DNA of 64,000 nucleotides from Synechococcus sp. CS-1330. Its GTDB lineage: Bacteria > Cyanobacteriota > Cyanobacteriia > PCC-6307 > Cyanobiaceae. How positions within the stretch are numbered: the stretch's first letter is position 1; every line of letters begins with the position of its first letter. This document shows positions 59,416 through 64,000 of the stretch, piece by piece. The notes below the pieces were generated by a model, which was not told the DNA's origin, ran no database searches, and worked only from the letters and a program-made list of their open reading frames with translations. The DNA lies in NCBI GenBank assembly GCA_025128025.1, contig JAHLYR010000065.1:1-64000 (forward strand). Direction: 5' to 3'. A program made the translations under genes and the position numbers.

Positions 59416-60558
59416 TTATAAAAGTGTTTCTTTGACTGCGGCGCTGACGTAATGAATATCTGACTGAGTAATCTCGTGGGAGCAAGGAAGGTTGATTGCG
59501 ACAGGTGGAATGCTGTAAGCCCATTTGCAGTGTTTGTATTCATTTGCGATGCCCCTAAAAGGAGGCGTCGAACTTAATGGTGCGAAAAACGGTCGCGCGT
59601 CAATTCCTTTTATCCTGAGTCGTGCCTGAAGAGCTTCGGAAAGAGTCGAATTCTCTGAGGGCGTGTCCATGACGACTGTCGCCATCCATGCTCCAATTAA
59701 GCAGCCATGCGACTCGGGATTGAAGCCTTGGTGGGCAATGCCTAAATTTTCAAATTCTTCTTTATATGATTGTAGAATTTCTCTTTTCCTGTTAACTAGT
59801 TCATTGATGCGCTGCATCTGGGCGCAGCCAATGGCGGCCTGGATATTGCTCATCTTGTATTTGAAGCCCACCATGTCGGGCCAGAACTGCTTGCTCTGCC
59901 CTCGCGCCCGCCCATGGTTGGAGAGCGTCAGCACCTGCTCGTAGAGATCGGGGTCGTTGGTCACGAACATGCCCCCCTCCCCAGTGGTGATCGTTTTGGT
60001 GCCGTGGAAGGAGAAGGCGCCAAAGCGGCCCATGCTCCCGGCTCGTTTGCCGTGATACACCGAGCCAACGGCTTCGGCGGCATCTTCAATCACGGGGATG
60101 CCGTGGCGCTCACCAATCGTCAGCAGCGCATCCATATCGCAGAGGTTGCCGTAGAGGTGCACTGCCACGATCGCCTTGGTCTTTGGCGTGATCGCGGCTT
60201 CCACCTGCTCGGGATCCAGGCACCAGCTATCCGGCAGGATGTCCACAAACACCGGCGTGGCGCCCAGGTGCACAATCGGTGCAGCGGTGGCGATCCAGTT
60301 GGTGTCGGCCATGATCACCTCATCGCCGGGCCCGATGCCTAGGGCATGCATGCCCATGTGCAGCGCACCGGTGCAGCTGCTGGTAGCGATGGCGTACTTC
60401 ACGCCCAAGTGAGCCTTGAACGCCTCCTCAAACCGAATGATGTAGTCGTAGCAGTGCTCACCCCAGCCATTGGCCGCAGCGTCGGTGGCAAATTCCACCT
60501 CAAGCGGCGTAATGGACGGCTTGGTATAGGGGATCATCCGGATCTCGCTGATCGCCAT
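59416..60558 (-). CDS. DegT/DnrJ/EryC1 PLP-dependent aminotransferase
   Basis: Sugar aminotransferase of about 380 residues: AIATSSCTGALHMGMHALGI, GDEVIMADTNWIATAAPIVH, PVIEDAAEAVGSVYHGKRAG, and the PLP-lysine loop FGAFSFHGTKTITTGEGGMF. ATG 60558 was chosen over GTG 60561. Makes an amino sugar for the NeuD-like acetyltransferase; both are part of a glycan or O-antigen set. Confidence 0.93.
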   Translation of the reverse strand: MAISEIRMIPYTKPSITPLEVEFATDAAANGWGEHCYDYIIRFEEAFKAHLGVKYAIATSSCTGALHMGMHALGIGPGDEVIMADTNWIATAAPIVHLGATPVFVDILPDSWCLDPEQVEAAITPKTKAIVAVHLYGNLCDMDALLTIGERHGIPVIEDAAEAVGSVYHGKRAGSMGRFGAFSFHGTKTITTGEGGMFVTNDPDLYEQVLTLSNHGRARGQSKQFWPDMVGFKYKMSNIQAAIGCAQMQRINELVNRKREILQSYKEEFENLGIAHQGFNPESHGCLIGAWMATVVMDTPSENSTLSEALQARLRIKGIDARPFFAPLSSTPPFRGIANEYKHCKWAYSIPPVAINLPCSHEITQSDIHYVSAAVKETLL

Positions 60559-60740
60559 CACAGCACCTCGATTCGCAAGACCCTAGGCCTGGACAGGCTT
60601 TTCCTCGGGGCTGGCACCTGGTTTTGCCGTCGCGCGATGTGGGGGACCTTACATCAAATCCTTGATCTAGCCTTGTGTGGACTTGTCATTTGTAGCCGGC
60701 GCTGCAAGCCTTGTGGCAGTCCCTCCAGCCCCTGCCCGCC

Positions 60741-60956
60741 ATGTCCGTCGCCCAGGTGGAGGCCTTCTTGACCAAGGCGGAGGCCGATCCGGTGCTCAAG
60801 GCCCAGTTGCAGGCCGTGGAGACCCATGCCGAGGTGGTGCCGATCGCGGAGGCCGCTGGCTTTGCGATCAGCGTGGACGACATGATCCGCTACCAGGCCT
60901 CCCAGAGCGAGCTGCTTCATTGGAGCGTCTGGGAGCAGCTGGGCGTGATCGACTGA
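60741..60956 (+). CDS. Nif11-family small protein
   Basis: ATG 60741. The 71-residue product reads SVAQVEAFLTKAEADPVLKA, QLQAVETHAEVVPIAEAAGF, AISVDDMIRYQ, with a Trp/Leu-rich end. This is the Nif11 fold, seen both in nitrogen-fixation loci and as peptide leader of modified natural products. There is no maturation enzyme nearby and no long core, so it is probably a stand-alone Nif11. Confidence 0.8.
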   Translation: MSVAQVEAFLTKAEADPVLKAQLQAVETHAEVVPIAEAAGFAISVDDMIRYQASQSELLHWSVWEQLGVID

Positions 60957-60968
60957 CCAAGGCCCCGC

Positions 60969-61904
60969 TCAAAGCGCTGGGCTGAGGCGGTAGCGCACCC
61001 CCACCAGGCCCGAACCACCACCGCCGGCATGGCCCGGAGAGGGATAGCCCGCGCCTCCGCCGCCGCCGCCTGTGTTGGACGTTCCTGCGGTGCCAGCGGT
61101 GGAGCCTTTTCCGCCGTTGCCGCCGCCGCCCCGGCCCCCCTGCTGCGATCCGGTTTGGGTGACGCTGCCTCCAGCGCCGCCACCACCCACCCAAAGCTCA
61201 GCCCCAGTGATCCAGCTCGCCACGCCAATACCCCCATCGCCGCTGCGGCTGGCGCCACCATCAAAACCAGGTCCGCCGGCTCCACCGCCGCCGCCACCAA
61301 CGGCATTCACCACGCTGGAGCTGCGGCCACCCCCATAGCCCTGGCCAGAAGTCCCCTGGCCCCCAGCGGTGTTGGTTTGGTTGGTGTAGAGGCCTCCACC
61401 GCCACCGCCTGAGCCGCCATCGGCTCCGGTTCGCAGCAGCACACCACCATCGCCGTAGGCACCGCCGCCCCCTCCGCCCAGGGCGGTGAGGTTGCCCAGC
61501 CGTGAGGGCTGGCCGTTGTCGCCCCGTTCGGTGCGGGCCGTGCCGGGCTCACTGTTGCTGCTGGAGTGGGCCAGGCGGCCTGCGCCGCCGCCGCCCACCA
61601 CCACGGTCAGCGTGGTGCTGGAGCCCAGTGAGGCCAGTGGCACGGGCTGGTTGCCGTTGGTGAGCACGCCTCCGGCACCGCCGCCGCCTGTGGAGCCTCC
61701 CCCTCCACCGCCCACCACGAGGTACTCGATCAGACCCTCGCTGCCGGGGTCGAGCACCACAAAGCTGTGGGTTCCCACCGCCAGGAAGCTGTGCAGGCGG
61801 TAGCGCACTTCGGCCACCGTGATCTCGCTCACCACCCCACCCGTCGCCTGGATCGGCCGGAAGCCCTTGCGGCTGTTGAGGTGACCCCTTCGGCTCAGGC
61901 TCAT
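60969..61904 (-). CDS. Glycine-rich phage-tail-like protein
   Basis: ATG 61904. After a beta-rich N-terminus (VSEITVAEVRYRLHSFLAVG; EYLVVGGGGGGS), most of the protein is runs of Gly with Ser, Ala and Asn, as in glycine-rich tail-tip or adhesin proteins of phages. 311 residues. Its start overlaps the previous gene by 4 bp, so it belongs to the tail block. Confidence 0.7.
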   Translation of the reverse strand: MSLSRRGHLNSRKGFRPIQATGGVVSEITVAEVRYRLHSFLAVGTHSFVVLDPGSEGLIEYLVVGGGGGGSTGGGGAGGVLTNGNQPVPLASLGSSTTLTVVVGGGGAGRLAHSSSNSEPGTARTERGDNGQPSRLGNLTALGGGGGGAYGDGGVLLRTGADGGSGGGGGGLYTNQTNTAGGQGTSGQGYGGGRSSSVVNAVGGGGGGAGGPGFDGGASRSGDGGIGVASWITGAELWVGGGGAGGSVTQTGSQQGGRGGGGNGGKGSTAGTAGTSNTGGGGGGAGYPSPGHAGGGGSGLVGVRYRLSPAL

Positions 61905-62320
61905 GTGGTGCTCCCGGCCAGCACCCATTCATTGGCGGCCCGCTTGCGCAGCGACACCTCCTGCTGCGCAGCCACCAGCCCGCCATTGCGCACGATCACG
62001 CCGCTGGCGCCAGCCACCGTGATCGCCGCACTGCCGGCGTTGTACACGTTCACCACCGTGCCGATCGCAAAGGCCACGCTCGCCTCGCTGGGCACCGTCA
62101 CCGTCACGCCCGCAGTGCTGGTGGCCACCGGCACCACCCTTCCCGCATCCTCCAGGGCCAAGGTGGTGTTGCCCGCGCGCACGGCGGTTTCCAGCAGCAG
62201 CGGGGGTGGCAGCAGCTGGGCCACGAGGTTGGCCAGGGCCGCTGCGGGCAGCCGGTAGGTGCCGGCGCCGGGGCCGCTGGCTCGGGTGATTGCCAGCAGG
62301 TCGGTGGGTTGCAGCGTCAT
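61901..62320 (-). CDS. Tail-block hypothetical protein (139 aa)
   Basis: Mostly short beta stretches: QPTDLLAITRASGPGAGTYR, GNTTLALEDAGRVVPVATST, VNVYNAGSAAITVAGASGVI. Such repeats occur in phage baseplate or tail-fibre shafts. Overlaps the glycine-rich gene; 13 bp after the preceding gene. Confidence 0.55.
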   Translation of the reverse strand: MTLQPTDLLAITRASGPGAGTYRLPAAALANLVAQLLPPPLLLETAVRAGNTTLALEDAGRVVPVATSTAGVTVTVPSEASVAFAIGTVVNVYNAGSAAITVAGASGVIVRNGGLVAAQQEVSLRKRAANEWVLAGSTT

Positions 62321-62333
62321 GCCTGTCCCGTCC

Positions 62334-62999
62334 TCAAGGCAGGGCCGGCAGCGTGCTCAGATCGAGCGGCATGTAGTCGCCGGCTGGCTGGAGCACGGCC
62401 ATCGCGGCCTGCAACTGGGCTGCATCCACCACCCGCTCTGGCGTGCCGGCCTCCAGGGCTTCCAGATCCGCCAGCTGCACCACACCGGTCGCCGCCGTCG
62501 TGGCGGCTGCCACGGCCAGCATCGGTTGGGCGGGGTCGCTCTCATCCACGCTCAGCGGCGCACTCACCCGCACCGCCACCACCCCGGCGCCATCGGGGCC
62601 GAGGGCGGCATTGGCGCTCCAGCTGCTGCCGTCAAACAGCAGCAGGTCTCCCTGGGCGATTGGTTGGCCGGTGATGCCAATCCAGCTCGCCAAGGCGGTG
62701 CCGCCAGCGCTGGCCAGATGCACATCCCCCACCGCTGCTGTGGCTGGCGCTTCTGCACTGGTGGGGTCGATGGGGCCGCGGTAAGTGAGGGCACCGGAGA
62801 TGGCGGCGTGGAGCGTGCCATCGGCATCCACCGACAGGTTGGTGCCGGGCTTGATCGCCCCGATCGCCGCCGCCGTGGCCGGCGTGAGCATGTAGGCCTT
62901 CACGGCATCGGCGGTGGCCTTGTAAGGGGTGCCGCCGCGCTGCACCAGCAGCAGGTCGCTGGGCTGGGGCAGGGCGCGGGTGTCCGTGGTGGTGGCCAT
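62334..62999 (-). CDS. Tail-fibre-like protein (221 aa)
   Basis: Starts ATTTDTRALPQPSDLLLVQR and shares the PSDLLLVQRGGTPYKAT / PTDLLAITRASGPGAGTYR pattern with the next gene. Middle: PATAAVGDVHLASAGGTALA, QGDLLLFDGSSWSANAALGP. The C-terminus is helical. Fits a tail-fibre or decoration protein that probably assembles with its neighbours. Confidence 0.55.
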   Translation of the reverse strand: MATTTDTRALPQPSDLLLVQRGGTPYKATADAVKAYMLTPATAAAIGAIKPGTNLSVDADGTLHAAISGALTYRGPIDPTSAEAPATAAVGDVHLASAGGTALASWIGITGQPIAQGDLLLFDGSSWSANAALGPDGAGVVAVRVSAPLSVDESDPAQPMLAVAAATTAATGVVQLADLEALEAGTPERVVDAAQLQAAMAVLQPAGDYMPLDLSTLPALP

Positions 63000-63040
63000 G
63001 GCGATCAGTTCAGAACGGAGGGAGTGAGCCGGGGGTGGCG

Positions 63041-63283
63041 TCAGGGCGGCAGGGGGCTGAGCAGCCGCAAGTCCAGGGCCAGCACCACCAGCCCATCGCC
63101 AGCGGCAGCACTCAGCAGCGGTGCCAGGGCCTCCACCGCGGAGATGCCGCCGGTTGGGGGTGGTTCAGGGCTGCAGCTGTCCTGCAGTTGGGCCTCGCCC
63201 AGGAAGATCAGCCCCCGGGGCCGTGCCTCGCTGCGGCACTGAGCCGCCAGGGCCGCCAACACGGCCGGATCGGGAGTGGCCAT
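63041..63283 (-). CDS. Tail-block hypothetical protein (80 aa)
   Basis: A short protein with a hydrophobic, Leu-rich C-terminus (AAAGDGLVVLALDLRLLSPL) and two Cys (ALAAQCRSE; DSCSPEP). No family was recognised; part of the same minus-strand block by spacing. Confidence 0.45.
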   Translation of the reverse strand: MATPDPAVLAALAAQCRSEARPRGLIFLGEAQLQDSCSPEPPPTGGISAVEALAPLLSAAAGDGLVVLALDLRLLSPLPP

Positions 63284-63331
63284 CGGCAGCAGGACGGTGC
63301 TCCTGAGCTGTTGCCAGGCCCAGGCCAGGGA

Positions 63332-63997
63332 TCAGAGCAGGGCATCACCCAGCTCCAGGGCGGCGAGATCATCAGCGGCGGTGCCGCTGGCAGGGGCCTC
63401 CAAGGCTGTGGCCTGCTCGATCAGCTCCGCCTTGGTCTGGCTGCCATCGAGCTCCACGCCGTGCACGGCTGAGCAGTAATCGACGATCTGAGCCTTGGTC
63501 ATCGCCTGGAAGTCGGGCGGCTCGGCAGCCAGCAGGGCTTCTCCGCTGGTGGCGTCGTCGCCAGTGACGGTTTCCGTGGGGGGCTCCGGTTCTGTGGTGC
63601 CGGGGAATTCCGGCTCAATGGGCAGCTCGAGGGCCGGCTCAGCCTTTGGTTCGCCAGCCGGGGCTGGTTCTGGATCGGGGTCTGGTTGCTCAGGCTCCGG
63701 TTCTGGCGCCGGCGCGGTTGCATCCGGCTGCAGCTCCCAGCCCAGGGCCTGCCAGCCGGCCAGGTGCACCGGCCAGATCGAGCGGGTCTGGCCGTCTTTG
63801 CTGATCAGGAGCTGGCTGGGCGGCAGCAGCGCGGCATCGCCCACGCCTGGATCCGGGGTGACAGTGAGGCGCTGCTCCGGGCCATTCAGCCCCGCCGGTG
63901 TGGAGACGGGGTTGGAGCCATCGAGAGGCTGGAGCAGCTCCAGCGGCAGGGCCTCAGAACCCGCCGCCAGGGTCAGTGACTCCAATGGGTTACTCAT
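63332..63997 (-). CDS. Phage structural-like protein with Pro/Glu linker and HeH/SAP-like end
   Basis: The N-terminal half contains strand-like SQLLISKDGQTRSIWPVHLA. The middle is a Pro/Glu repeat (PEPEPEQPDPDPEPAP), a flexible linker. The C-terminus AMTKAQIVDYCSAVHGVELD, GSQTKAELIEQATALE resembles small HeH/SAP-type helix-extension domains common in phage proteins. First visible gene of a block that continues past the window edge. Confidence 0.55.
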   Translation of the reverse strand: MSNPLESLTLAAGSEALPLELLQPLDGSNPVSTPAGLNGPEQRLTVTPDPGVGDAALLPPSQLLISKDGQTRSIWPVHLAGWQALGWELQPDATAPAPEPEPEQPDPDPEPAPAGEPKAEPALELPIEPEFPGTTEPEPPTETVTGDDATSGEALLAAEPPDFQAMTKAQIVDYCSAVHGVELDGSQTKAELIEQATALEAPASGTAADDLAALELGDALL

Positions 63998-64000
63998 GGC

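Noticed and set aside
60969-61904. Glycine-rich gene as simple repeat noise
   Set aside because: Rejected as noise because the frame is open for over 300 codons with a structured N-terminus, and overlaps its upstream gene by 4 bp in operon fashion.
1-64000. CRISPR arrays and rRNA genes
   Set aside because: No regularly spaced repeats with unique spacers and no rRNA-like sequence were seen on either strand.

Overview
The window looks like the chromosome of a picocyanobacterium of the Synechococcus/Cyanobium type. It carries chlorophyll synthase (chlG), the cytochrome b6f subunit PetP, a MenG-type quinone methyltransferase and type IV pilins, and its backbone genes are short-spaced and GC-rich. 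Two tRNA-linked islands flank a conserved backbone of about 30 kb.

Region 1 (1-16651) is the right part of an island whose left end lies outside the window. It abuts tRNA-Ser(CGA) and ends in a P4-type tyrosine integrase plus an AlpA-like regulator. The cargo is lower in GC and consists mostly of small unknown genes. Recognisable items are an XRE-type regulator with a three-palindrome operator array, a Rad52-like annealing protein and a decayed copy of its 3' end, a 1091-residue secreted adhesin with three near-identical cadherin-like repeats, a GNAT enzyme, a WYL-domain protein and a primase-like zinc protein. The regulatory DNA is unusually rich. Three promoters place the predicted transcript start on, or within 2 nt of, a related GAGGGC...GCCCTC hairpin. 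An 80-bp leader is duplicated ahead of two unrelated genes. One divergent promoter pair overlaps in a palindrome. The layout resembles a phage satellite or tycheposon-like element; that is inference.

Region 2 (16681-47256) is backbone: tRNA-Ser, comEC, glyQ, menG, hisF, petP, chlG, a class A PBP, rsmB, an alkyltransferase-like gene, trmH, an ABC permease, a two-component locus, a pilin/pseudopilin cluster, lepA, nfu, serS, rseP, rpsN, pnp, cysQ, rsmI and tRNA-Arg(TCT). The two-component locus (OmpR-type regulator, receiver-only protein, histidine kinase) faces the pilin cluster. The gap between them holds three TCTCAG repeats at exact 11-bp spacing, which suggests that the response regulator controls pilA, the kinase gene, or both.

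Region 3 (47257 to about 57950) is a second island, inserted after tRNA-Arg. It carries its own integrase with CTGCTCACA repeats, a SLOG protein, a Gp157-Rad52 recombination pair, a DUF6932-like two-gene unit, a broken RelE toxin with an intact antitoxin, an orphan antitoxin, a sigma factor, a decayed C39-like peptidase, a TacAT-type toxin-antitoxin pair and a small operon ending in an FRG-domain protein. It reads as a phage-derived defence/toxin-antitoxin island in partial decay.

Region 4 (57964-64000) has a surface-sugar trio (CmcI-type methyltransferase, NeuD-like acetyltransferase, DegT aminotransferase), a Nif11-type small protein, and a minus-strand block of phage-tail-like genes that runs off the right edge.
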